Shown here piece after piece: positions 7,869 through 15,427 of a stretch of DNA of 64,000 bases. Numbering within the stretch: position 1 is the first letter of the stretch; each line of letters starts with the position of its first letter. Both the position numbers and the translations under genes were made by a program. This DNA is from Albitalea sp966211955 (GTDB lineage Bacteria; Pseudomonadota; Gammaproteobacteria; Burkholderiales; Burkholderiaceae_C). The notes beneath the pieces are model-generated. The model saw only the letters and a program-made list of their open reading frames with translations, made no database searches and was not told the origin of the DNA. The stretch covers positions 124,001 through 188,000 of the forward strand of contig CBIHOF010000004.1 in assembly GCA_966211955.1 (NCBI GenBank). The letters run 5' to 3'.

Positions 7869-8921
7869 TCAGCGGCGCTGCAACGCCTCGCGCAGCGCCT
7901 TGCTCGCCCTGAGCGCACCGACCTCGATGCCGTTCCAGTTCTTCAGCGTCGCGTCGCTGTAGCCGCGCAGCAGGCGCATCTCCTCGTGATCCAGCTGCAC
8001 CAAAGCCTCGATCACCGCCGCCATGATGACCTCGGCCGCGCGTGCGTTGTTGCCGTCGCTGCTCTTGATGGCCACGCCCCAGCCGCGCTCGGGCAGGGCG
8101 GCGCAGTACATGCCCTCCGCCCCGACCTTGCAGAACACGCGCTCGCCCAGGCGCTGCATCACCACCGTGTCGAAGCGGCCGCTGCCGGCCACCATGAAGG
8201 GCCACGTCGCGACCGCCGAGCGCAGGCGTCGCGCGGCGCGGGCCTGTCCGTCGCGCAGGCCGATGCCCGTTCCGAATTTCGCGAAAGCGTGTGCGAGGTG
8301 TCGCAAGGGCACGGCATAGGTCGGGATCGAGCAGCCGTCGGTGCCGCGGGCGGTGCGTGACAGATCGAAGCCGGTGGTCGACTGCAGTGCATCCGTCACC
8401 TCCTGCATCACGGGGTGCTCGGGCGTGACGTAACCCTTGACGTACTGGCGCAGATCCAGCCCCGCGTCGTTCCACCCCATGAGGTTGCAGGCCAGGCACA
8501 CGAAGCCTGCGTGCTTGCCCGAGCAGTTGTTGTTCAGCGCCGTGGGCGTCTCGCCGCGCGAGGCCATGCCGCGCGTCGTCGGCTCGTGGTAGGGCCAGTG
8601 GCCGCCGCATTCGAGCACGGCTGCGTCGACGCCGGCCTTCGCGAGCATGCCTGCCGCCGTGCGCACATGTTCGGGCTCTCCGTTGTGCGATGCGCATGCG
8701 ATGGCGAGTTCGTCATCGGTCAGCTGCAGCCGATCGGCCGCGCCGCTTTCCACCAACGGCAGCGCCTGCAGGGCCTTCACCGCGGAGCGCGGAAACACCG
8801 GCCGGTCGATGTCGCCGAGTTGCAGCACGACACTGCCTGCCGCATCCACGATGGCCACCGAACCCGCATGTTCCGATTCGACGGCATTGCCTCGCCACAC
8901 TTCCACCAGCACCGGGTTCAT
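7869..8921 (-). CDS. Asparaginase, AnsA/PF06089 type
   Basis: 350 residues of the bacterial thermolabile L-asparaginase family, distinct from the AnsB type. The protein opens with MNPVLVEVWRGNAVESEHAGSV and contains the characteristic block NNCSGKHAGFVCLA and the GTDGCS motif. It would hydrolyse L-asparagine to aspartate and ammonia in the cytoplasm; there is no signal peptide. The ATG at 8921 is preceded by AAGGAG at good spacing, and a TACAGT -10-like hexamer lies further upstream (8960-8965). It is divergent from the EamA permease gene. Confidence 0.9.
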   Translation of the reverse strand: MNPVLVEVWRGNAVESEHAGSVAIVDAAGSVVLQLGDIDRPVFPRSAVKALQALPLVESGAADRLQLTDDELAIACASHNGEPEHVRTAAGMLAKAGVDAAVLECGGHWPYHEPTTRGMASRGETPTALNNNCSGKHAGFVCLACNLMGWNDAGLDLRQYVKGYVTPEHPVMQEVTDALQSTTGFDLSRTARGTDGCSIPTYAVPLRHLAHAFAKFGTGIGLRDGQARAARRLRSAVATWPFMVAGSGRFDTVVMQRLGERVFCKVGAEGMYCAALPERGWGVAIKSSDGNNARAAEVIMAAVIEALVQLDHEEMRLLRGYSDATLKNWNGIEVGALRASKALREALQRR

Positions 8922-9000
8922 GAGGGCTCCTTGGCGGCTCGCTTCGACCATTCGCCACGACTGTAGCGAAGGCCATGCGCAGGCAGAATGCGCGGCACGC

Positions 9001-9882
9001 ATGACCCCACTCGCACTCATCCTCGTCCTCGCCGCGGCCTTGTCCCACGCCACCTGGAACCTCGTCGCCAAGAAGGCGGGTGGTGGCAACTTCTTCGTGC
9101 TGATGGGCTCGCTGCTCGTGGGCGTGCTGTGGCTGCCGGTGGTCGTGTGGACGGGCTTCCAGGAGGTGCGCGGCTGGGGCTGGCTGCCCTGGGTGATGAT
9201 CGCCGCCAGCGCCCTCGTGCACGTGCTTTACTTCCGCGCCTTGCTGCACGGCTACGCAGTGTCGGACCTCACCGTGGTCTACCCCGTGGCGCGTGGCAGC
9301 GGCCCGCTGATGAGCTCGGTCGGCGCGGTGCTGCTGATGGGCGAGCACATGTCCATCGTGAGTGCGCTGGGTGCACTGGCGGTGGTGTCCGGCGTGTTCC
9401 TCATCGCCGGTGGGCCAGGGCTGTGGCGCGAGGCGCATGACCCGACCAGGCGCGAACGGGTCATGCGCGGCCTGCTGTGGGGCGCGATCACCGGCGGCTT
9501 CATCGCGGGGTACACGGTGATCGACGGCTACGCGGTGAAGATCCTGCTGATCTCGCCCATCCTCGTGGACTACGTCGGCAACGTGCTGCGCATCCCGGTG
9601 ATGCTGCCCTTCGCGCTGCGAAACCCGTCGGGCTTCGCGGCCGCGTTCCGCGCGCAGTGGAAGCCGGCGGCGGTCATCGCGGTGCTTGGGCCGCTCAGCT
9701 ACATCATGGTGCTGTATGCCGTGCGCCTGTCGCCGCTGAGCCATGTCGCGCCGGCCCGCGAGGTGTCGATGCTGTTCGCGGCCCTGCTGGGCGGCCAGCT
9801 GCTGGGCGAAGGCGATCGCGCCGTGCGCTTGCTGGGTGCGGCCTGCATCGCGATGGGTGTGGCGGGCCTTGCTTTCGGCTAG
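9001..9882 (+). CDS. EamA/DMT-family permease
   Basis: 293 residues, almost entirely hydrophobic, with about ten transmembrane segments in two homologous halves (first half ALILVLAAALSHATWNLVAKKAG, second half from about residue 160). This is the drug/metabolite transporter fold; the exported substrate is unknown. Start at 9001, chosen because the hydrophobic family N-terminus begins there. It is divergent from the asparaginase gene, so amino-acid-related export is possible but not shown. Confidence 0.85.
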   Translation: MTPLALILVLAAALSHATWNLVAKKAGGGNFFVLMGSLLVGVLWLPVVVWTGFQEVRGWGWLPWVMIAASALVHVLYFRALLHGYAVSDLTVVYPVARGSGPLMSSVGAVLLMGEHMSIVSALGALAVVSGVFLIAGGPGLWREAHDPTRRERVMRGLLWGAITGGFIAGYTVIDGYAVKILLISPILVDYVGNVLRIPVMLPFALRNPSGFAAAFRAQWKPAAVIAVLGPLSYIMVLYAVRLSPLSHVAPAREVSMLFAALLGGQLLGEGDRAVRLLGAACIAMGVAGLAFG

Positions 9883-9896
9883 CTGGCCGATGATCT

Positions 9897-10016
9897 CTTT
9901 GGGGGTGTCCGGCGCAGCGTCGCGCGGGCATGGCCGAGCGCTTGCCGCAGGTCATCGACAAGCTCACGCCGGGTGGATCGGCGCCCCAGAAGATTGGTGC
10001 CCGGCTGGGGGCACTT
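9897..10016 (+). pseudogene. Possible YidB/DUF937-like C-terminal remnant
   Basis: In the gap after the permease, the frame through 9930 reads MAERLPQVIDKLTPGGSAPQ. This resembles the C-terminal LPQVVDxLTPxG segment of YidB/DUF937 proteins. No N-terminal part is present upstream and the frame then drifts into the antisense of the carboxypeptidase. Probably a decayed fragment; recognition rests on about 20 residues only. Confidence 0.3.
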
Positions 10017-10054
10017 GGCGGCGAGTCGAGCGGCTGGAGCAAGGAGCCGGCGCG

Positions 10055-11545
10055 TCAATCGGGCGCGATGAACTCGCGCAACTCCGCTGCCATCCTCGCA
10101 AGCGACGGCCCGTGGATGTACATCATGTGCCCCGCCTCGAAGTAGCTCACGCGGATGTTGCCTTGCAGCGCGTCGCGCACGCCCAGGTGGCTCAGCGTGT
10201 AGTCGCCCGCGGCGTGCGGCGTGGCGAGGTCGTAGTAGCCGCTGGCCACGTACACCCGCATGTGCGGGTTGGCGTGCATCGCGCGGCGCAGGCTGGCGCC
10301 GACGTTGACGTAGCGGTTGGCGAAGTCCTTCCACGCCCACTTCTGCCACAGCGGCGCATGCACGACGTAGGGCGCGTCCTTCACGAACCTGAACTGCGTC
10401 TTGAGCAGGCGGTTGATGCCCGCGGCATAGGCGCCGATGAGGTTGGCCATCGCCGCGTCGGTCTCGGGCTTCTCGCCCGCATCGTCGCGGTCGAAGCCAA
10501 GGAAGCGGCTGTCCAGCCGGCCCACCGTCTGGCCGCGGTGGCGCAGCAGCTCCTTGAAGAAGCGGAACTCGGTCGGGCGCAGGTCGCAGCGCAGCACGTA
10601 CTCGGCGGACAGGCCCGAGAAGCGCGCGACCTTTTCGGCGATGCGCTGGCGCGTGGCCTCGTCGATGCGCGAGCCCTGCATCAGTGCCACGGTGTAGTCG
10701 CCGCAGGCGAAGGCCTCGGCTTGCGCGATGACCTCGCGCAGGCCCTGGCCCTGCAGTTCATCGCCCAGCGCGCGGTGGTACCAGGCCGTGGCCGCATAGG
10801 TCGGCAGGAAGAGCGGGTAAGGCAGCTCGTTGCCGTGGTCGAACTCGAGCGTCTGCAGGTCGATCGCAAGCGACACCAGCATCACGCCGTTGAGGAAGAT
10901 GTCGTGCTTGTCCTGAAGATGGTGCGACAAGCCGGCCGCGCGTGTGGTGCCGTAGCTCTCGCCGATGAGGAACTTGGGTGAATCCCAGCGGCCGAAGCGC
11001 GTGAGGTAGAGGCGGATGAATTCGCCCACCGAATCGAGGTCGCGCTGGTACTCGTGGAACTCCGCCACCTTCTCGCCCTCGGCCATGCGCGAGTGGCCGG
11101 TGCCGATGGGGTCGATGAAGACGAGGTCGCTGTGGGTGAGCAGGGTGTGCTCGTTGTCCACGAGCGCGTAGGGTGGGGGCGGTACGTTGCCCATGTCGTC
11201 GGTGGCCACGCGTTGCGGCCCGAGCAGGCCCAGGTGCAGCCACACGCTGCTGGAGCCCGGCCCGCCGTTGAAACTGAAGGTGATGGGCCGCGGCGTGTCG
11301 CCCGCGTCCTTGAGCGTGTAGGCAATGAAGAAGAGCTGCGCGCGCGGCTTGTCGGCGCTGCGCTTGCCGTCTTCATCGTGCTCGTCCTCGCGCAGCACCA
11401 GGGTGCCGCACGTGACGGTGTAGTCGAGCGTGTGCTCGCCGAGCGCGAACCGGTGTTCGGTGACCACGAGTTCGTCCACCAACGGCGCCGCGACAGGCGC
11501 GGGAGCGGACGTGGCGGCCTGGGAGGTGTCGCGGGCATCGGCCAT
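10055..11545 (-). CDS. Serine carboxypeptidase-like protein (peptidase family S10)
   Basis: 496 residues. The S10 signatures are NGGPGSSS (93-100), IDPIGTGHS, the nucleophile Ser197 in GESYGT, an Asp in GYYDLATP and the C-terminal His in FEAGHMMYIHG. The family cleaves C-terminal residues from peptides or acts as an acyltransferase. Bacterial members like this are usually large and of unknown substrate. No convincing signal peptide follows the ATG at 11545; the N-terminus is Ala/Pro-rich. An upstream in-frame ATG at 11608 would add 21 residues and overlap the divergent gene. The start is 47 bp from the divergent DUF429 gene. Confidence 0.88.
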   Translation of the reverse strand: MADARDTSQAATSAPAPVAAPLVDELVVTEHRFALGEHTLDYTVTCGTLVLREDEHDEDGKRSADKPRAQLFFIAYTLKDAGDTPRPITFSFNGGPGSSSVWLHLGLLGPQRVATDDMGNVPPPPYALVDNEHTLLTHSDLVFIDPIGTGHSRMAEGEKVAEFHEYQRDLDSVGEFIRLYLTRFGRWDSPKFLIGESYGTTRAAGLSHHLQDKHDIFLNGVMLVSLAIDLQTLEFDHGNELPYPLFLPTYAATAWYHRALGDELQGQGLREVIAQAEAFACGDYTVALMQGSRIDEATRQRIAEKVARFSGLSAEYVLRCDLRPTEFRFFKELLRHRGQTVGRLDSRFLGFDRDDAGEKPETDAAMANLIGAYAAGINRLLKTQFRFVKDAPYVVHAPLWQKWAWKDFANRYVNVGASLRRAMHANPHMRVYVASGYYDLATPHAAGDYTLSHLGVRDALQGNIRVSYFEAGHMMYIHGPSLARMAAELREFIAPD

Positions 11546-11592
11546 CGGTCGTTTCTCTTGGAGTGGGGGTGCCACGCACTGTATCTTCAGGA

Positions 11593-12438
11593 ATGACTTT
11601 CTCTTCACCGGACTTGCACGCTGTCGCCGGCGCCGATTTCACGAGCCGCCCGACGCGGCGCAAACCCATCACCGTGGCACTCGGGCGGCTGTTGCGCCAC
11701 GTGGTGCGGCTGGAGCGCATCGAGACGCATGCGAGCTTCGAGGGCTTCGCGCAGTGGCTGCGAACGCCCGGCCCGTGGGTCGTGGCCATCGACATGCCCT
11801 TCGGCCTGCCGCGCGAACTCGTCGCCTCGCTCGGCTGGCCCACCGACTGGCTGCCGCTGATGACGCACTACGCCTCGCTCAGCCGCGACGAGATTCGCCA
11901 GCATTTCAGCGCGTTCTGCGCCGCGCGTCCGGTTGGCGGCAAGTTCGCGCATCGCGCCTGCGATGCGCCGGCCGGCTCCTCGCCATCGATGAAGTGGGTC
12001 AACCCGCCGGTGGCCTACATGCTGCACGCGGGCGTGCCCTTGCTGATCGAGGCGGGCGTGCATCTGCCCGCGGTGCACGCGGGCGACGAGACACGCGTCG
12101 CGCTGGAAGGCTACCCGGGCCTGCTTGCGCGGGAGCTGATCGGCAAGCGCTCGTACAAGAGCGACGAGGCCGCCAAGCAGACGCCGGAGCGGCTCATTGC
12201 GCGCAAGGACATGGTCGAGGCGTTGGAGCAAGGACGCAGCCGCCTCGGGCTGCGGCTCAAGGCCACGCATGCCCAGCGCGACGAACTCGCTGCCGACGCG
12301 TCCGGCGACAAGCTCGATGCGGTGCTCTGCATGATGCAGGCGGCCTGGGCTGCCGGCCAGCCGCGCCATGGCGTGCCCGAGGGTGTGGACGCACTCGAAG
12401 GCTGGATCACGTCGGCACCGTTTATCCGGATTCCGTAA
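11593..12438 (+). CDS. DUF429-family protein
   Basis: 281 residues. It has the family pattern VAIDMPFGLPRE in the first third, KRSYKSDEAAKQTPERL in the middle and a C-terminal GDKLDAVLCMMQAAW, as in DUF429 proteins, which have an RNase-H-like fold. Function unknown. The ATG at 11593 is preceded by TGTATC 7 nt upstream, a possible leaderless start, and by AGGA too close for normal spacing. The TAA stop touches the palindromic operator of the next gene. Confidence 0.75.
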   Translation: MTFSSPDLHAVAGADFTSRPTRRKPITVALGRLLRHVVRLERIETHASFEGFAQWLRTPGPWVVAIDMPFGLPRELVASLGWPTDWLPLMTHYASLSRDEIRQHFSAFCAARPVGGKFAHRACDAPAGSSPSMKWVNPPVAYMLHAGVPLLIEAGVHLPAVHAGDETRVALEGYPGLLARELIGKRSYKSDEAAKQTPERLIARKDMVEALEQGRSRLGLRLKATHAQRDELAADASGDKLDAVLCMMQAAWAAGQPRHGVPEGVDALEGWITSAPFIRIP

Positions 12439-12457
12439 TTTCTGTCTTGACAGAAAT
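12438..12457. promoter_or_regulatory. 20-bp palindromic operator, copy 1, over a TTGACA -35
   Basis: ATTTCTGTC-TT-GACAGAAAT has perfect 9-bp arms. It contains TTGACA (12447-12452), so a bound protein would block the -35 element of the regulator gene that starts at 12482. A 19-of-20 match occurs at 13089-13108. The regulator encoded between the two copies is the obvious candidate ligand. Confidence 0.7.
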
Positions 12458-12481
12458 ATCTGGCGTGACGACCATTCAGCC

Positions 12482-13063
12482 ATGGACCTGTCACCGACCC
12501 TTTCCCGCTTCGTCCTGCACTGGGGCGAAATGGGCACCCGCTGGGGCGTGAACCGCACCGTCGCGCAGATTCACGCGCTGCTGTTCATCACCGGCCGGCC
12601 GATGCACGCCGAGGAGATCGCCGACACGTTGTCGGTGGCTCGCTCCAACGTCAGCACCAGCATCCGCGAACTGCAAGGCTGGAACCTCGTGCGCCTGGTG
12701 CACCTGGCCGGCGACCGGCGTGACCACTTCGAGACTTTCACCGACGTGTGGGAGCTGCTGCGCACCGTGGTGCGCGAGCGCCAGCGCCGCGAGATCGCGC
12801 CCACCATCGAGGTGCTGCGCGAGCTGATGGCCGACCCGTCAATCAGTCGTGACCCGGCGCAATCGAAGGTCCGGATCCGCGAGACGCTGGAACTGCTGGA
12901 AACGCTCACCGCGTGGAGCGACGAGATGCTGCGCCTGGACACCGACACGCTGACCAAGGTGCTCAGGCTCGGCGCGCGCATCAAGAAGCTGCTGGGGCGC
13001 GGTGCGGCGCCGGAGGGCGGCCGTGAGGATGAGATCAACGCCGCGCATCTTCTCGGGCCTTGA
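12482..13063 (+). CDS. GbsR/MarR-type winged-helix transcriptional regulator
   Basis: 193 residues. Residues about 20-90 form a winged helix (FITGRPMHAEEIADTLSVARSNVSTSIRELQGWNLVRLVHLAGDRRDHFET), the pattern of GbsR-like MarR relatives. The C-terminal part is predicted helical and likely dimerises. The ATG at 12482 follows the palindrome by 24 bp, so autoregulation is likely. Downstream come the DCC protein and the SDR-DoxX fusion behind a second copy of the palindrome. The inducing signal is unknown; the redox character of the neighbours makes oxidant or thiol stress a reasonable guess only. Confidence 0.85.
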   Translation: MDLSPTLSRFVLHWGEMGTRWGVNRTVAQIHALLFITGRPMHAEEIADTLSVARSNVSTSIRELQGWNLVRLVHLAGDRRDHFETFTDVWELLRTVVRERQRREIAPTIEVLRELMADPSISRDPAQSKVRIRETLELLETLTAWSDEMLRLDTDTLTKVLRLGARIKKLLGRGAAPEGGREDEINAAHLLGP

Positions 13064-13088
13064 AGCGTTCAAAAAAATTTGCACAACG

Positions 13089-13108
13089 ATTTCTGTCTTG
13101 ACTGAAAT
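13089..13108. promoter_or_regulatory. 20-bp palindromic operator, copy 2
   Basis: ATTTCTGTC-TT-GACTGAAAT differs from the copy at 12438-12457 by one base. It lies 13 bp before the ATG of the DCC-family gene, in the 58-bp gap after the regulator, and again covers a TTGACT -35-like hexamer. Confidence 0.7.
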
Positions 13109-13121
13109 GACTGGAGGGACC

Positions 13122-13595
13122 ATGACCCAAAGCATCTATCCGCTGACCCTGTTCTACGACGCTGCATGCCCGGTCTGCGCTTTGGAGATGGACCACCTGC
13201 GCGAGACCGACCGCTACGGCTGGCTGCGCTTCGTCGACATCGCGGCGCCCGGGTTCGACGCCACTGCCCACGGCAGCACGCTGGCCGCGATGAACGCCGA
13301 GATCCACGGCCTGTGCGACGACGGCACGATGCTGCGCGGCGTCGAGGTGCTGCGGCTTGCCTACGACGCCGTCGGCCTCGGCTGGGTGATGCGGCCCACC
13401 GGCTGGACGCCGCTGCGCCCGCTGTTCGATGCCGGCTACCGCATCTTCGCGCGCAATCGCCGCGGCATCTCGCGTACCGCGGCACCACTGATCCGCCTGG
13501 TTCGTGCGGCGAGGGCGCGACGGATGGCCACGCGCATGCGCGAGTGCCAGGACGGCGCCTGCGACATCCACCGCGATGAAAGGAGTGCGTCATGA
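13122..13595 (+). CDS. DCC-family thiol-disulfide oxidoreductase-like protein (DUF393)
   Basis: 157 residues. The N-terminal FYDAACPVC carries the family DxxCxxC cysteines at about C16 and C19. The pattern LFYDxxCPxC with a later GxxVLRLAYDAVGLG helix is that of the DCC/DUF393 family, thioredoxin-like proteins of unclear substrate. Start at 13122 with GGAGGGAC upstream. Its stop overlaps the start of the SDR-DoxX gene by 4 bases (ATGA), which indicates coupled translation. Probably controlled by the palindrome just upstream. Confidence 0.85.
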   Translation: MTQSIYPLTLFYDAACPVCALEMDHLRETDRYGWLRFVDIAAPGFDATAHGSTLAAMNAEIHGLCDDGTMLRGVEVLRLAYDAVGLGWVMRPTGWTPLRPLFDAGYRIFARNRRGISRTAAPLIRLVRAARARRMATRMRECQDGACDIHRDERSAS

Positions 13596-14953
13596 GAGTC
13601 CTCGTTTGCGGTGCCACGGGTTGCGTCGGCCGAGCGGTCGCGAATGCCTTGCGCTCGCGAGGGCATCAGGTGGTCGAGGGGGCGCGCGGTGCGGTTGATG
13701 GGCGCCATGCGATGCGCATCGACTACATGGAGCCGCGGTCGCCCGATGCCTGGGCTGCCAGGCTGCGGACGGCGAACGTCGATGCGGTGGTGAACTGCGT
13801 GGGCATCCTCATGGCGTCTCGCTCGCAAAGCTTCGAGCGCATCCACACCGACGGTCCCGCCGAGCTGTTCCGCGGCGCGGCCCTGGCCGGCGTGCGGCGC
13901 ATCGTGCAGGTGTCGGCGCTGGGCGTGCGTGGCGATGCCGACACGCTTGCCACGCCCTACCTGCGCAGCAAGCTCCTGGCCGACGATGCGCTCGCTTCGC
14001 TGCCGGTGGATTGGGCAGTGCTTCGCCCGTCGCTCGTGTATGGCCCAGGCAGCCAGAGCGGCGCGCTCTTTGCCACGCTGGCGAGCCTGCCGTTCATCTC
14101 GCTGCCTGGCCGCGGCCTGCAGTCGGTGCAACCCATCCACGTCTACGAGCTGGCCGAGTGCATTGCACGCCTGCTCGAACGACCCGGTGAGATGCATGAG
14201 GTGCACGAACTCGGCGGGCCGCAGCCGATGGCCTACCGCGAGATGCTGGCCCGCTACCGCAGAGCGCTGAACCTCGGCGACCCGCTGTGGCTGCCCATGC
14301 CCATGCCACTGATGCACGCGATGGCGTGGCTGGCCGAAGCCGTTCCGCAAAAGGTGTTCTGCCGCGACACCATCCGCATGCTCGACCGCGGCAGCGTGCC
14401 GGTGGTCAATGCCGCGCCGGCCTTGCTCGGCCGCGCGCCGACGGCGATGCCGCAAGGCCTCGCCATCACGCCGCCCGAGCCGCTGTTGGACCTGCGCGTG
14501 AACCTCAGCCCCGCGATGGCGGCAGCCGGGCGCGCAGCGCTGGCCTTCATGTGGCTGTACACCGCGCTCATCAGCGCCTTGCTGCCGCATCAATCGGGCG
14601 TATTGAACCTGCTCGCGCGCTGCGGGTTCGATGGCCGGCTCGGTGTGGCGGCGCTTGCGTTCTCGTGCACGCTGAACATCGGGATGGGTTTGATGGTGCT
14701 GCGCCGGAATGCGCCATGGCTCAACGCGCTGCAAGCCGCCGCGGTCATCGGCTACACCGCCACCGCCGCCGTCAACATGCCTGAGCTCACGCTGGACCAT
14801 TGCGGCCCGCTCGTGAAGAACCTGCCGGTGCTCGCGCTCATCGTGCTGCTGTGGTTCGCGTCGCCGCTGCCGGCCGCGCAAGCCCGTGGCCGGGCCGCAC
14901 GCGGGTTGCGCGAGGCGGCCAGCGTGAACGTCGGCTCGCGCATGGCCATCTGA
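13592..14953 (+). CDS. SDR-type NAD(P)-binding domain fused to DoxX-like membrane domain
   Basis: 453 residues. Residues 1 to about 290 are an extended/atypical SDR: nucleotide motif GATGCVG (7-13), a Tyr near residue 123 followed by Lys (YLRSK), and a YGPGSQSG segment. Residues about 305-440 contain four hydrophobic helices (AALAFMWLYTALISALL, LGVAALAFSCTLNIGMGLMVL, ALQAAAVIGYTATAAVNM, NLPVLALIVLLWFASPL) typical of DoxX-like domains. Such fusions are known from proteobacteria but have no assigned reaction. The gene overlaps the DCC gene and is followed 9 bp later by a small SRPBCC-like gene. Confidence 0.85.
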   Translation: MRVLVCGATGCVGRAVANALRSRGHQVVEGARGAVDGRHAMRIDYMEPRSPDAWAARLRTANVDAVVNCVGILMASRSQSFERIHTDGPAELFRGAALAGVRRIVQVSALGVRGDADTLATPYLRSKLLADDALASLPVDWAVLRPSLVYGPGSQSGALFATLASLPFISLPGRGLQSVQPIHVYELAECIARLLERPGEMHEVHELGGPQPMAYREMLARYRRALNLGDPLWLPMPMPLMHAMAWLAEAVPQKVFCRDTIRMLDRGSVPVVNAAPALLGRAPTAMPQGLAITPPEPLLDLRVNLSPAMAAAGRAALAFMWLYTALISALLPHQSGVLNLLARCGFDGRLGVAALAFSCTLNIGMGLMVLRRNAPWLNALQAAAVIGYTATAAVNMPELTLDHCGPLVKNLPVLALIVLLWFASPLPAAQARGRAARGLREAASVNVGSRMAI

Positions 14954-14962
14954 AAGGCCGAC

Positions 14963-15361
14963 ATGAGCCACCCCGTGCCCGAAGGCTTCAACCCCTCGCA
15001 AGCGTCGCTGGATGCGCAAGCCCCAGAACCCGAGAAGGTGCTCCACTTCGACGAGGTCGTTGTCAAGGCCGACTGGCAGCCGCAGCGCCGGCTGCGCTGG
15101 ACCTACCGATTCACCCCCGAGTCCTTCCCGCCCGGCTCGCTGGACGACCACGTGATGATCGGCGGCCAGTACTTCGACCTGCTCGACACCACGTACACGC
15201 TGAAGCCGGAAGGTCGCGACACCCTCGTCACCCTGCGCGTGAACTACCGGATCTCCACGCAGTTCAACCTGTATGCCGACTGGGTGGCGCAATGGCTGCT
15301 CGGCGACTTCGGCGACGTCATCCTGCGGTTCTGCAAGACCCGCAGCGAAGCCCGCGTGTAG
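14963..15361 (+). CDS. Small conserved protein, SRPBCC/polyketide-cyclase-like
   Basis: 132 residues without signal peptide or membrane segment. Predicted beta-rich stretches (LLDTTYTLKPEGRDTLVTLRVNYRIST) followed by a helix (LYADWVAQWLLGDFGDVILRFCKTRSE) resemble the C-terminal half of SRPBCC/START-like folds, which bind hydrophobic ligands. The protein looks shorter than a full SRPBCC domain. It sits 9 bp after the SDR-DoxX gene and is probably the last gene of that unit. The family call is tentative. Confidence 0.6.
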   Translation: MSHPVPEGFNPSQASLDAQAPEPEKVLHFDEVVVKADWQPQRRLRWTYRFTPESFPPGSLDDHVMIGGQYFDLLDTTYTLKPEGRDTLVTLRVNYRISTQFNLYADWVAQWLLGDFGDVILRFCKTRSEARV

Positions 15362-15427
15362 GAGCACGCCGCGACTTTGGCCTTGCGGCGGTTGAGGCAC
15401 GGCAGCCTCTGCTAAGGTGCCGCCGCA

